The position numbers and the translations under genes are program-made. 64,000 nt of DNA from Mycolicibacterium tusciae JS617 (lineage in GTDB: Bacteria; Actinomycetota; Actinomycetes; Mycobacteriales; Mycobacteriaceae). Positions 42,748 to 55,375 of the stretch are shown piece by piece; the stretch's first letter is position 1; every line of letters starts with the position of its first letter. Below the pieces are notes generated by a model. The model did no database searches. It was not told the DNA's origin and saw only the letters and a program-made list of their open reading frames with translations. The stretch is from positions 1,302,001 through 1,366,000 of the forward strand of contig NZ_KI912270.1 of assembly GCF_000243415.2 (NCBI RefSeq), read 5' to 3'.

Positions 42748-43700
42748 TCAGGCGCGGCCCGCCAGGGCCAATCGGCGGGTGGCGACGAACCGGACCACGT
42801 CGGCAATCCAGTCCCGGTCGGTGCGCAGCGACAGCAGCGGTGCACCGCAGCGTCGTAGCGTTCGGGCCACCTCGGCTCGATGCGCTGCCGCAGCCTTCGC
42901 GAAGTCGTCGCGCAACTGCGCGTCGATGGTGAACTCGCGGGTCTTGCCGGTCTCGGCGTCCTGCAGGATGACGTCGCCGACGGGCGGCAGTTCGACATCG
43001 CGCGGATCCAGCACCTCGATGCCGAGCACCTCGTGTCGCCCGGCGATGGCCCGCATCGGGCGCATCCAGTCGATCGGGCCGAGAAAGTCGCTGATGACAA
43101 CCGCCATTCCGCGCCGGCGCTCGGGCCTGCGCAGGGCATCGATGAGGGCGGCCAGATCGCCGCGGACGCCCGCGGGCGCCTTCGGCATCGTGGCGATGGC
43201 CCGCAGCATCTCCTGCTCGTGCATCCGGCCCGACAGCGCGGGCACCCGCCGCACGGAGTCGCCGTTGGCGATGATGGCCCCGATCCGGTTGCCGCCGCCG
43301 CTGTTGAGGAACGTGATCGCCGCAGCCGCCGCCACGGCCAGGTCACGCTTTTCGCAACCCACGGTGCCGAAGTCCAGGCTCGCCGAGATGTCGACCACCA
43401 GCCAGGTCTCCAGTTCGCGGTCGGCGATCATCTGCCGCACATGCGGATGCGTGGTGCGGGCGGTCACCGACCAGTCCATCCGGCGCACGTCGTCGCCGGG
43501 CTGGTAGAGCCGTGATTCGCCAGGTTCGGAACCCGGCCCGGGCAGCAAACCGAGGTGGTCGCCGTGCAGCACGCCGTCGAGCTTGCGGCGCACGGTCAAC
43601 TCCAGCTTGCGCAGCGCCGCCGTCAGCGCGGGATCACGGATCTCCCCGCGCTTGAGCGACGGCAGATCGACTTGGCGCGTCGGTCGGCCTGGTGTTTGAG

Positions 43701-43704
<4 letters not shown>
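42748..43704 (-). CDS. DUF58-domain protein
   Basis: A 318-residue protein. The DUF58 signature spans LLPGPGSEPGESRLYQPGDDVRRMDW in two halves, with VRQMIADRELETWLVVDISASLDFG giving a VWA-like MIDAS (DISAS). It acts with MoxR1 and the VWA proteins; the role of the complex in mycobacteria is unsettled. The GTG at 43704 overlaps the moxR1 stop (GTGA). Confidence 0.9.
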
Positions 43705-44864
<1,160 letters not shown>

Positions 44865-45039
44865 CAACGGTCCTCTCACATCTGTATATGGCCGGTCTCC
44901 GGCCTCGGCGACACCTTGTCCGCCGCACGCTCGTCGTCAACTATTCCAGGCACTTCGGATTCCGTCGACGTTGCCCGGCCGCGCGCCGCCCACATGAGCA
45001 GCATTGCGAGCAGGACCTCAGGCTCTGCTCAGGTGCGGC

Positions 45040-45762
45040 TCAGGTTTCGATAATTCGCGCGACATACGGCTGCAGGCCCGCGGTACGTACCTGGCTGACG
45101 CCGACCCCGCCTGCCGTGCCCCCGGACTCCAGCATCTTGCCGCCGCCAAGGTAGATCGCGACGTGTTGGGTGCCGCCCGGGCCCCAGAACAGCAGATCGC
45201 CGCGCTTGGCCTGGTTCGTCGGAACCTTGCGGCCGGTGTCGTACTGATCGCCGGAGTACTTCGGGATCAGCACACCGACGCCTGCGAACGCGAACTGGGT
45301 GAAACCGGAGCAGTCGTAGCCGACGGTGTTGGCACCGGAGTCGACGCCGGTGCTCGGGCCGGTGGGTTTGCCGCCGCCCCAGGAATACGGGGTTCCGATC
45401 TGGGAGCCGCCACGCCGGATGACGTACTCGATGGCCTGTGGGCCGCGCACCCGGCCGGGTGCGACGCCGGCCGAGGGTGGCGGGCCGAAGCCAAGGGTGG
45501 ACAGGAACTTGCGACCGAGGTCCATCGTGGCCTCGGTGGCCTGTGCAGTCGCCGCCAGGGATGCGTTGGCGATGGAGAGCGGGTCCCCTGGCGCGCCGGC
45601 GCTGAGAATTTTCGGAAGTGTGGGATCCCACTGGGCGTCGTCGGGAGCGGCATTGGCGGGCATGGCCGCACCGATAGCAACGGCGACCGCCGCGACCATC
45701 AACAGAATCCCGTTGAGAACCCGAAAAAGCCTGGAGTGCAAAGTAATCCTTCTCGTCACCAT
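45040..45762 (-). CDS. ripB: NlpC/P60 peptidoglycan endopeptidase RipB
   Basis: A 240-residue secreted D,L-endopeptidase cleaving within peptidoglycan stem peptides. A signal peptide (hydrophobic LFRVLNGILLMVAAVAVAIG, cleavage near ANA-AP) and a short linker precede the NlpC/P60 domain, with nucleophile Cys151 in YDCSGFTQFAF and catalytic His in TQHVAIYLG. Unlike RipA it lacks a long coiled coil. The ATG at 45762 overlaps the ripA stop by 7 bp (a GTG at 45759 is an alternative), so translation is coupled. Confidence 0.94.
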   Translation of the reverse strand: MVTRRITLHSRLFRVLNGILLMVAAVAVAIGAAMPANAAPDDAQWDPTLPKILSAGAPGDPLSIANASLAATAQATEATMDLGRKFLSTLGFGPPPSAGVAPGRVRGPQAIEYVIRRGGSQIGTPYSWGGGKPTGPSTGVDSGANTVGYDCSGFTQFAFAGVGVLIPKYSGDQYDTGRKVPTNQAKRGDLLFWGPGGTQHVAIYLGGGKMLESGGTAGGVGVSQVRTAGLQPYVARIIET

Positions 45763-47195
45763 TCGATGAGACGTGTCGCGTACGGGGTCATGCCGCTGGT
45801 GCGGACCGGCGAAACCTTGACGACCGACCCGGTGTAGGGAGCCTCGAGCATCTGGCCGTCCCCGAGGTACAGGGCGACGTGCTGACTTGCGTTGGGCCCC
45901 CAGAAGAGCATGTCGCCACGGCGGGCCTGGGCCGACGGGATCTTGCGACCCGCGTTGTACTGCGAACCCGTGTAGTGGTCCAGCTTGATGCCGACACCTG
46001 CGAAGGCATAAAGCATCAATCCCGAACAGTCGAATCCGACTGTGCCCGAACCAGAATCGATACCCGTGCTTTTTCCTGCGGCGTTGCCGCCGCCCCACGA
46101 GTAGGGCACTCCGCGCTGCGACATGGCGCGCTGGATCACGTACTCGGTGGCCTGCCTGCCGTGGACGGCGGGAATTGCGCCGTTGTTGGTGTAGCCCGTG
46201 GGGGTGGGCAACAGACCCAACTTCTGCAGGAAGTTGCGCCCCAGGTCCTGGGTGACCTGCGCCGATGTTGACGCGTAGCCGAGGATCGTGTTGATGATCG
46301 CGATCGGATCACCACTGACGAAGGCGCTGGGGATGGCGGGCAAGAACGGATCCCAGGCCGTGGCCCAGTTACCGGTGGCCGCGTCGATCTTCTTGGGCCC
46401 GGTGTCCCAGTCGCCCACGGGGTTCGACGGAGCGCTCGCCGCGGCGGCCGGCTGGGCCGGAACTCCGGCGGCGGTTGCGGGTGCGGCTGCGGGTGCCGAC
46501 CACGCGCGAGCCTCGTCGAGCTTGGCTTGCGCGGCAGCACGTTCGGCTGTCAACTTGTCCAATTCGGCCTGCTGAGTACGGAAGGTCTGCTGAGCCTCCG
46601 TCAGCGCCGACACCGCGGTCTGCTGGCTGGCCTCCGCGTCGATCACCGCCTGGTCCGCGTTCTGCTTGGCCAACCGCGCGGCCGACTCCTTGTTCACCTG
46701 TTCGGTGCGCGCCCGTTGCAGGTCACTGATCACCTGCTGGGTGCTTACGGCCAACGTCTCGGCGGTGGTTGCGGTGTTGAGGATGTCGCTCGGGTCGGAT
46801 GCGGTCAGATACGAACTCGAGGGGCCATTGAGATACGTTGCGACAGCGAAGGTGTCAAAACGATCCTGCGCCGCCGCGATGGCGATGTTGGCATCCTTGA
46901 CACGCTGCGCGCTGGCGTCGAGTTCGATCTGCGCGGCCGCCGCGGCGTCACGTGCGGCCTGCACATCAACGATGGCCTTGTTGACACTTTCCTGCTTCGC
47001 CTGGATGGCCGCGCCGAGGTCCTGCAGCTTCTGGTTCACGTTCGCCACCGACGCGACGAGTGCCCCGATGCTGTCCGGACTGGCGGGTTGCGCGCCGCCT
47101 AATCCCGGCGTGATGAGCAGCATGCCCGCGGTAAGTGGGATCACGCAGACCCGCGTGCAAAGCCGCGAAGCAGAGGCGCTAGAGGTGCGTCTCAT
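45756..47195 (-). CDS. ripA: NlpC/P60 peptidoglycan endopeptidase RipA
   Basis: A 479-residue secreted septal hydrolase essential for daughter-cell separation in mycobacteria, where it works with RpfB. A signal peptide (CVIPLTAGMLLITPGLGGAQP) is followed by an alanine/glutamine-rich coiled coil (about 45-245) that autoinhibits the enzyme, a Pro/Ala linker, and the NlpC/P60 domain with Cys390 in VGFDCSGLMLYAF and His in ASQHVALYLGDG. ATG 47195 has AGGAGA eight bases upstream and is preferred to a TTG at 47201. Confidence 0.95.
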   Translation of the reverse strand: MRRTSSASASRLCTRVCVIPLTAGMLLITPGLGGAQPASPDSIGALVASVANVNQKLQDLGAAIQAKQESVNKAIVDVQAARDAAAAAQIELDASAQRVKDANIAIAAAQDRFDTFAVATYLNGPSSSYLTASDPSDILNTATTAETLAVSTQQVISDLQRARTEQVNKESAARLAKQNADQAVIDAEASQQTAVSALTEAQQTFRTQQAELDKLTAERAAAQAKLDEARAWSAPAAAPATAAGVPAQPAAAASAPSNPVGDWDTGPKKIDAATGNWATAWDPFLPAIPSAFVSGDPIAIINTILGYASTSAQVTQDLGRNFLQKLGLLPTPTGYTNNGAIPAVHGRQATEYVIQRAMSQRGVPYSWGGGNAAGKSTGIDSGSGTVGFDCSGLMLYAFAGVGIKLDHYTGSQYNAGRKIPSAQARRGDMLFWGPNASQHVALYLGDGQMLEAPYTGSVVKVSPVRTSGMTPYATRLIEW

Positions 47196-47232
47196 TGACA
47201 AGGTCTCCTATGGCTCACGCGAATGCGCAGAA

Positions 47233-47354
47233 GTCACACGAGTCACATCTGCAACATCAGCTACAGACTGCACCGTACGTCACATCTGACGCCAAAGAAA
47301 CTTTAGTCACAAACTACAAGTTTGTAATTGCAGATAGCGTTATCCGGCTGTGAC
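47233..47354 (-). promoter_or_regulatory. ripA upstream region with repeated GTCACA half-sites
   Basis: GTCACA occurs at 47233, 47242, 47279 and 47306, with the complement TGTGAC at 47349, and a perfect inverted repeat ACAAACT-ACA-AGTTTGT at 47309-47325. Tandem GTCACA-like repeats resemble reported MtrA response-regulator sites, and ripA is a known MtrA target in mycobacteria. The assignment to MtrA here is inference. Confidence 0.5.
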
Positions 47355-47410
47355 TTTTCGTCGGCCAGAGTTTCGCAAAAGCGCAGCGCCACGCCGCTTT
47401 TCGAGCGCTT

Positions 47411-47986
47411 CTATACGTGTTGGCGTTTGGCGCGAATTTGCAACATTCGCGTTGCAACGACGGCGGCGATCACTGCCAGTACGACCACAATCGTGAATGT
47501 CGTCCAGGGGAAATGCTGGGCCGTCAACTCGTCGACGAAATTCTTCGATCCCTGCACCGAACCACGGCCTTCTGCGACGTCTTGGCCCGCCTCTAGAGTC
47601 ATCCGGTCATAGGTCGTGCTGAAGGTGCCCGACTCGGTCGGGCTGAGCACCAGAACCGTGGATCCTGGGAACGCCTCCCCAACCTCGGTGGCGATATCGC
47701 GCAGCGGGGTGTCGATGGGCGGGTTGCGATCAACCACCACGATCTTGAGGTCGACGCCCTGCTGCTTGGCCTCGGCGACCACGTCGGCCAGGCCGGCGTT
47801 CTCCGGGGTTTGCGCGGCGCTGACGCCGTCGTCCTTGACATCGGCGATGACCAGGTTCATACACTCGTCGACCGGCGTGGTCGCGGAATCCTTTCCGACC
47901 GGCCCGCACACGTCGGGCGGGATATAGGTCGGCAGGAGCGGTATGACTTGCGGTCCCATCACAGGTGAAACCGTACGTGGTGACAT
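47411..47986 (-). CDS. Rv1476-like membrane protein
   Basis: A 191-residue conserved mycobacterial protein. An extracytoplasmic-type domain (TYIPPDVCGPVGKDSATTPVDEC, split by two cysteines, then a Rossmann-like DLKIVVVDRNPP) is followed by one C-terminal helix (FTIVVVLAVIAAVVATRML) and a basic end. Synteny fits Rv1476, next to ripA. The start is uncertain: ATG 47986 has a close GGAG, and ATG 47950 is an alternative. The possible upstream open frame belongs to the transposase remnant, not to this gene. Confidence 0.82.
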   Translation of the reverse strand: MSPRTVSPVMGPQVIPLLPTYIPPDVCGPVGKDSATTPVDECMNLVIADVKDDGVSAAQTPENAGLADVVAEAKQQGVDLKIVVVDRNPPIDTPLRDIATEVGEAFPGSTVLVLSPTESGTFSTTYDRMTLEAGQDVAEGRGSVQGSKNFVDELTAQHFPWTTFTIVVVLAVIAAVVATRMLQIRAKRQHV

Positions 47987-47994
47987 CTCCGGTA

Positions 47995-48016
47995 GTGAAA
48001 ACCGGCTTATTTTCAC
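47995..48016. repeat. hairpin at the tnpB remnant end
   Basis: GTGAAAA-CCGGCTTA-TTTTCAC is a perfect 7-bp stem with an 8-base loop, lying across the stop codon of the tnpB remnant. Subterminal hairpins of this kind mark IS200/IS605 ends, where the TnpA enzyme binds single-stranded DNA and the overlapping omega RNA ends. Here it probably marks the right end of the relic. Confidence 0.55.
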
Positions 48017-48247
48017 GCGGCTTGCGCATGAAGGGCCAGTCCAGCCCGTAGGAGGTTGCGCGCGGCGTGTTCGTCTGCTTGGGCGCGATGCGAACACCGC
48101 TGGCATTGGAAGGCCGCGGTTCTCCGGTGCTGCGTGCCCACAGGCTTCGCAGCGGTCGGAGGTGTGCCGGGGGTCGACCTCAATCCAGATACGCCCAGCC
48201 TCTTCCGCTTTGGCGCGCAGTATTGAGAAGAACGCTCCCCCTCGCAT
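48013..48247 (-). pseudogene. IS200/IS605 tnpB remnant, frameshifted
   Basis: On the reverse strand one frame reads MRGGAFFSILRAKAEEAG then VDPRHTSDRCEACGHAAPENR, the zinc-ribbon start of TnpB. The neighbouring frame then continues AFQCQRCSHRAQADEHAARN and LLRAGLALHAQAA to a TGA at 48013. Together these give both CxxC pairs and the RuvC-III Asp of TnpB, interrupted by a frame change near 48130 where a few codons also seem lost. Only the C-terminal 75-80 residues remain. The rest of the 48248-48440 gap shows no further transposase; CCACC-G-GGTGG at 48315-48325 might be the other end. Confidence 0.8.
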
Positions 48248-48368
48248 ACTTCGCCTCCTCCGATTCCCAAAGCGGGCCCAAAATTGCCGATGCCCTCCGT
48301 ACGTGATGGGTATCCCACCGGGTGGCAGCACGCGCATGCAGGAAAAGAGCAAATCACCCCTGGGGTGG

Positions 48369-48395
48369 TTTACAGGACAAGCGTACTGTTAGAAT
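48369..48395 (+). promoter_or_regulatory. possible acn promoter
   Basis: TTTACA at 48369-48374 and TAGAAT at 48390-48395 resemble a sigma-A -35/-10 pair. The -10 is preceded by TGT (extended -10) but the spacer is short, 15 bp. It lies about 50 bp before the acn GTG, beside the tnpB relic, whose insertion may have altered upstream control. Confidence 0.4.
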
Positions 48396-48447
48396 AAGGA
48401 GCGCCGTCGACACAGCCCGTCGCGGCGAGATCTAGCCGGGAGTTGAT

Positions 48448-51282
<2,835 letters not shown>

Positions 51283-51285
51283 CCG

Positions 51286-51867
51286 ATGCCCCGGGTCACC
51301 GACGACCATTTGGCGGCGCGCCGCCGTCAGATTCTTGACGGTGCCCGACGATGCTTCGCGGAGTACGGGTACGACAAGGCGACCGTGCGGCGACTCGAGC
51401 AGACGATCGGGTTGTCGCGCGGCGCCATTTTCCACCACTTCCGCGACAAGGACACGTTGTTCTTCGAGTTAGCGCGCGAGGACGCCGAACGGATGGCGGA
51501 CGTGGCCTCGCGTGAGGGCCTCGTCCAGGTGATGCGCGACATGCTGGCGGCACCGGAACAGTTCGACTGGTTGGCGACGCGGTTGGAGATCGCCCGCAAG
51601 CTGCGCAACGACCCGGAGTTTCATCGCGGTTGGCTGGAGCGGTCAGCCGAACTGTCGGCGGCCACCACGGAGCGGTTGCGCCGCCAAAAGCAGGCCGGCC
51701 GGCTACGCAGCGACGTGCCCAGCGCCGTGCTGCAGACTTATCTTGATCTCGTACTTGACGGACTCGTCGCACGGCTGGCTTCGGGTGATGACCCCGAAAA
51801 GCTCAGTGGCGTACTGGACCTGGTGGAGGCATCGCTGCGGCAGGCCCTTCCGGAAAGTCAGGCGTAG
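51286..51867 (+). CDS. TetR-family repressor, AcnR-like
   Basis: A 193-residue TetR protein with an N-terminal HTH (RRRQILDGARRCFAEYGYDK, then TIGLSRGAIFHHFRDKDTLF) and a helical ligand domain. It is the positional equivalent of Rv1474c and of corynebacterial AcnR, which represses aconitase. Co-transcription with acn suggests autoregulation of the acn operon (inference). The last 10 bp overlap a small HTH gene on the other strand. Confidence 0.9.
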   Translation: MPRVTDDHLAARRRQILDGARRCFAEYGYDKATVRRLEQTIGLSRGAIFHHFRDKDTLFFELAREDAERMADVASREGLVQVMRDMLAAPEQFDWLATRLEIARKLRNDPEFHRGWLERSAELSAATTERLRRQKQAGRLRSDVPSAVLQTYLDLVLDGLVARLASGDDPEKLSGVLDLVEASLRQALPESQA

Positions 51868-52052
51868 TGCCTGCGACGATGGTTCGGACCCCCGCGGCTG
51901 CGCATGGTGGTACCTGATTCACGCAACATGCTGTGAATCGAACCGTATGAGCGACCCGTGGACGCCACCAGCGTCCGAATGCTCGCGCCGCCCTCGTACG
52001 CGCTCTTCAGCTCGGTCAGAAATTCATCTCGAGCCTTTGTCAGTTTTTTCAT
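51858..52052 (-). CDS. small helix-turn-helix protein (Rv1473A-like)
   Basis: A 64-residue basic protein: KKLTKARDEFLTELK, then an HTH (YEGGASIRTLVASTGRSYGSIHSMLRESG) and an Arg/His-rich end. ATG 52052 has GGGGAGG five bases upstream. Similar tiny HTH proteins are conserved at this spot in mycobacteria, between acn's TetR gene and the ABC-F gene. Its target is unknown; it may be a nucleoid or plasmid-type regulator. Confidence 0.8.
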   Translation of the reverse strand: MKKLTKARDEFLTELKSAYEGGASIRTLVASTGRSYGSIHSMLRESGTTMRSRGGPNHRRRHYA

Positions 52053-52150
52053 CGGCACCTCCCCAAGTGTTGCTTGCCCGACCTATACCCAGCCTAGGAA
52101 GCAGTTACACCAGCGGTGAGACAATCGAAGAAACAGTTTGCTCAACGGTT

Positions 52151-53788
52151 TCAGGCGAGCTCGATGAGATCCCGATAGTCGTCAGACCAGAAGTCCTCGG
52201 TGCCGTCAGGCAGCAGCACCACTCGTTGCGGGTCGAGCGCTTCGGCCGCGCCCGGATCGTGGGTCACCAGCACCACCGCGCCGAGGTAGCTTCGCAGCGC
52301 ATCGAGAACCTGCTCCCGCGAAGCGGGATCGAGGTTGTTGGTCGGCTCGTCGAGTAACAGCACGTTGGCCGTCGACGCGACGAGGCCGGCCAGGGCGAGC
52401 CTGGTCTTCTCGCCACCGGACAATGTCCCTGCGGGCTGCTCGAGCTGCGGACCGCTGAACATGAACGCGCCCAACAGACCCCGCAGATCCTGCTCGCCGG
52501 TGTCGGGTGCCGCATGACGAATGTTTTCCCACACCGTCGCGTGGTCGTCGAGCGTGTCGTGCTCCTGCGCGAAGTAGCCGATCTTGAGACCGTGCCCAGG
52601 CTCGAGCCCACCGGCGTCCGGTGTCTCGGCCCCGGCCAGCAGCCGCAGGAGCGTCGTCTTTCCGGCGCCGTTCAGACCGAGCACCACGACGCGCGACCCG
52701 CGGTCGATGGCCAAGTCCACACCGGTGAACACTTCGAGCGAACCGTAGTTCTTGGTCAGCCCTTTGGCGACGAGCGGGACGCGGCCGCAGGCCGCAGGCG
52801 TCGGGAACTTGATCCGCGCCACCTTATCGGCGACTCGTTCGTCGTCCAGCGCAGCCATCATCCGATCGGCACGACGCAACATGTTCTGCGCGGCAACGGC
52901 TTTGGTGGCCTTGGCCCCCATCTTCGCGGCCTGGGTACGCAGGGCGGTGGCCTTGCGTTCGGCATTGGCCCGTTCGCGGCGGCGCCGCTGTTCGTCGGTG
53001 GCGCGGGCATCGAGGTACTTCTGCCAGCCCATGTTGTAGACGTCGGCCTCGCCACGCACCGCGTCGAGGAACCACACGCGGTTGACCACGTCGGCAAGCA
53101 GATCGACGTTGTGGCTGATGACAATGAGACCACCCTTGTGCTGCTGGAGGAACTCGCGCAGCCAGCCGACCGAGTCGGCGTCGAGGTGGTTGGTCGGCTC
53201 GTCGAGCAGAAGTGTGGTCCCTGAACCTGAAGCCCCGGCTCCGCCCTCACTTGCGGCGAACAGGATTCGCGAGAGCTCGACCCGGCGGCGCTGGCCTCCG
53301 GAGAGCGTCCGCAGAGGCTGGGTCAGCACACGTTCTGCCAAGCCGAGACTCGCGCAGATGCGGCCGGCCTCACTTTCGGCCGCGTACCCGCCGAGTGCGG
53401 CGAACCGCTCCTCGAGCTGGCCGTAGCGGCGCACCGCCTTGTCGCGGGCCGCGTCATCGGCGACCTCGGCCATCAACGCCTGCTGCTTCTCCAGATCCGC
53501 GAGCAGCGAGTCCAGGCCGCGCGCCGACAGCACCCGGTCGCGGGCGAGGACATCGAGGTCACCCTCTCGGGGGTCCTGTGGCAGATAACCGACGTCGCCG
53601 GTGCGCGTGATGGTGCCCGCGTAGGGTTCGCCCTCCCCCGCGAGGATGCGCATGGTGGTGGTCTTGCCTGCACCGTTTCGGCCGACCAGACCGATCCGGT
53701 CACCGGGTTGCACCCGCAACGCAGCACCTTCGGCCCAGAGCAGTGTGCGCGCGCCTGCGCGGACCTCCAGGTCCGTTGCGGTGATCAC
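52151..53788 (-). CDS. ABC-F family ATPase (ribosome-associated)
   Basis: A 545-residue cytosolic protein with two ABC domains and no membrane helices. The first has GRNGAGKTT, signature LSGGQRRRVELSRIL and LLLDEPTNHLD. The second has GLNGAGKTT, LSGGEKTRLALAGL and LLLDEPTNNLD. A basic linker (TDEQRRRRERANAERKATAL) lies between. ABC-F proteins act at the ribosomal E site, some as antibiotic-resistance factors; Rv1473 is its counterpart. Confidence 0.95.
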   Translation of the reverse strand: MITATDLEVRAGARTLLWAEGAALRVQPGDRIGLVGRNGAGKTTTMRILAGEGEPYAGTITRTGDVGYLPQDPREGDLDVLARDRVLSARGLDSLLADLEKQQALMAEVADDAARDKAVRRYGQLEERFAALGGYAAESEAGRICASLGLAERVLTQPLRTLSGGQRRRVELSRILFAASEGGAGASGSGTTLLLDEPTNHLDADSVGWLREFLQQHKGGLIVISHNVDLLADVVNRVWFLDAVRGEADVYNMGWQKYLDARATDEQRRRRERANAERKATALRTQAAKMGAKATKAVAAQNMLRRADRMMAALDDERVADKVARIKFPTPAACGRVPLVAKGLTKNYGSLEVFTGVDLAIDRGSRVVVLGLNGAGKTTLLRLLAGAETPDAGGLEPGHGLKIGYFAQEHDTLDDHATVWENIRHAAPDTGEQDLRGLLGAFMFSGPQLEQPAGTLSGGEKTRLALAGLVASTANVLLLDEPTNNLDPASREQVLDALRSYLGAVVLVTHDPGAAEALDPQRVVLLPDGTEDFWSDDYRDLIELA

Positions 53789-53807
53789 GCTGCACTCTCC
53801 CTAATAC

Positions 53808-54653
53808 TCACTTGTCGTCGGTGAAGACCGGAGCCCGCTTCTCCGCGCGCGCTGCAACCGCTTCTTCGAAATTGGCGGTGAGCAATCGGACGAAGAGTTG
53901 TCCTAGGCCTTCGGCCTGCATATGTGCCTCCAGGCTACCGGCGTCAAGTCCACTCCAAAGCGTGCGCTTGGTCAACTCGATTCCCGGCCGCGAGAACGCC
54001 GCGATCCCCTCGGCCATGTCGTAACACGTCTCGAGGAGGTCGGCGTCAGGCACCGAGCGCGACACCAGGCCGATTCGCTGGGCTTCGTCGGCGTCTACGT
54101 CGCGGCCGGTCAGCATCAACTCGAACGCCCGTGAGGTCCCGATTGCGCGGGGCAGCAGGTAGGACAGACCGAGCTCGCTGGCCGTCAGCCCGTTGTTGAT
54201 ACCGGCCGCACGAAAGTATGCCCCAGCTGCGGCGACGCGGATGTCGCACGCCAAAGCCAGGCACAGTCCGCCGCCGATCGCCGCGCCGTTGACCGCCGCG
54301 ATGACCGGCTGGTGCATCTTGCGTAGCGCGAGGATCACGTCATCGAGCACCTGCATCGACCGCAACGCGAAGCTGGGGCGGGTGAGGCCGTCGATGTGCG
54401 GTACGGATCCGGCCGACTTATGGTCCGCGCCGGACGAGAACCCACGGCCCGCGCCTGTGAGCACGATCACCCGGACCGAGTTGTCATAGTTCAGCTCGTC
54501 GAGGACCTTCTTGAGCGGGACCATGACGTCGAACGCCATCGAATTCATTCGCTCGGGACGGTTCAGCGTCACCAATGCCACGCCTGCGCGCGGGCGGTCG
54601 ACTAGGACGAATCGGTCTTCTTTGGGGCCCGTGTGCTCGCTCACGGACTGCAC
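53808..54653 (-). CDS. echA12: enoyl-CoA hydratase/isomerase family protein
   Basis: A 281-residue crotonase-fold enzyme. The oxyanion-hole segments are GRGFSSGADHKS and AVNGAAIGGGLCLALACDIRVAA, and a C-terminal helical part follows. It hydrates enoyl-CoA esters or performs a related step; one of the usual catalytic glutamates is replaced by hydrophobic context (ELGLSYLLPRA keeps one Glu). The position agrees with EchA12 (Rv1472). Confidence 0.9.
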   Translation of the reverse strand: MQSVSEHTGPKEDRFVLVDRPRAGVALVTLNRPERMNSMAFDVMVPLKKVLDELNYDNSVRVIVLTGAGRGFSSGADHKSAGSVPHIDGLTRPSFALRSMQVLDDVILALRKMHQPVIAAVNGAAIGGGLCLALACDIRVAAAGAYFRAAGINNGLTASELGLSYLLPRAIGTSRAFELMLTGRDVDADEAQRIGLVSRSVPDADLLETCYDMAEGIAAFSRPGIELTKRTLWSGLDAGSLEAHMQAEGLGQLFVRLLTANFEEAVAARAEKRAPVFTDDK

Positions 54654-54707
54654 GCTATCGCGTGCGGTCCGGCGGGCAGGAACGGAACGACCGGGGGATT
54701 GACCCGG

Positions 54708-55073
54708 TTACTCCGGCTGCCCGTTCTCCTGCGCGGCCATCGCGGCGTCGACGTCGAATTCCTTGACCTTCTGAACCAGATCTTCCAGGGAGGCGGGCGG
54801 CAGTGCTCCGGCCTGGTTGAACACCAGTTTGCCCTTCTTGAACACCATCAGTGTCGGGATGGAGCGGATGTCGGCCGCGGCGGCGAGTTCCTGCTCAGCC
54901 TCGGTGTCGACCTTTGCGAAGACGACATCGGGATGCTGCTCAGAGGAGGCGGCAAAAGTCGGGGCAAATGCCTTACACGGGCCACACCACGAAGCCCAGA
55001 AGTCCACCAGCACGATGTCGTTCTCCGTGATGGTCTCGTTGAATTGTTCGGCGGTGATGTCCTTGGTAGCCAC
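54708..55073 (-). CDS. trxA: thioredoxin
   Basis: A 121-residue thioredoxin with the active site WCGPC (Cys30, Cys33), the cis-proline region RSIPTLMVFKKG and a C-terminal helix ending AAMAAQENGQPE. GTG 55073 has AGGAGA two to four bases upstream; longer frames extend into the intergenic region without support. It reduces protein disulfides in the cytoplasm. The gene follows the sigma/anti-sigma pair by 62 bp. In M. tuberculosis naming it corresponds to trxB1 (Rv1471). Confidence 0.95.
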   Translation of the reverse strand: MATKDITAEQFNETITENDIVLVDFWASWCGPCKAFAPTFAASSEQHPDVVFAKVDTEAEQELAAAADIRSIPTLMVFKKGKLVFNQAGALPPASLEDLVQKVKEFDVDAAMAAQENGQPE

Positions 55074-55135
55074 GTCTCTCCTAACGTCAGGCTCAGGTGC
55101 TCTGTTCCCAGTATGTGGTCGCGGCGAAACCGAAG

Positions 55136-55375
55136 TCAGTCGAAGTCCTTGAATGTGTCGAGCAGACGCTGCCGGAAGGCCGGATCGAGTTCGTCGTCGC
55201 GGATCTGGCCGACGGTGCGTACGGTCTCCCGAAATTGCTGGAGGTAGTTCGCACAGCCGTCGCATTCGAGCAGGTGCTTGTCGAAGCGGGTCCGAGTGTC
55301 GGGATCGAGCGCACCGTCGAGGTAGGCCGTCACCAGTTCGACGAGCTGATTGCAGTCCATCGAGTAGCTGGTCAC
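55136..55375 (-). CDS. zinc-finger anti-sigma factor (HxxxCxxC)
   Basis: A 79-residue anti-sigma factor of the zf-HC2/RsrA class. The zinc motif is KHLLECDGC (His34, Cys38, Cys41) with Cys8 as possible fourth ligand, and an amphipathic C-terminal part follows. In this class oxidation of the cysteines releases the sigma factor. GTG 55375 overlaps the sigma-factor stop (GTGA). Confidence 0.9.
   Translation of the reverse strand: MTSYSMDCNQLVELVTAYLDGALDPDTRTRFDKHLLECDGCANYLQQFRETVRTVGQIRDDELDPAFRQRLLDTFKDFD

Noticed and set aside
47990..48352. Rv1476-like gene starting at 48352.
   Set aside because: The extra N-terminal 120 codons are tnpB remnant and shifted-frame sequence, not conserved protein.
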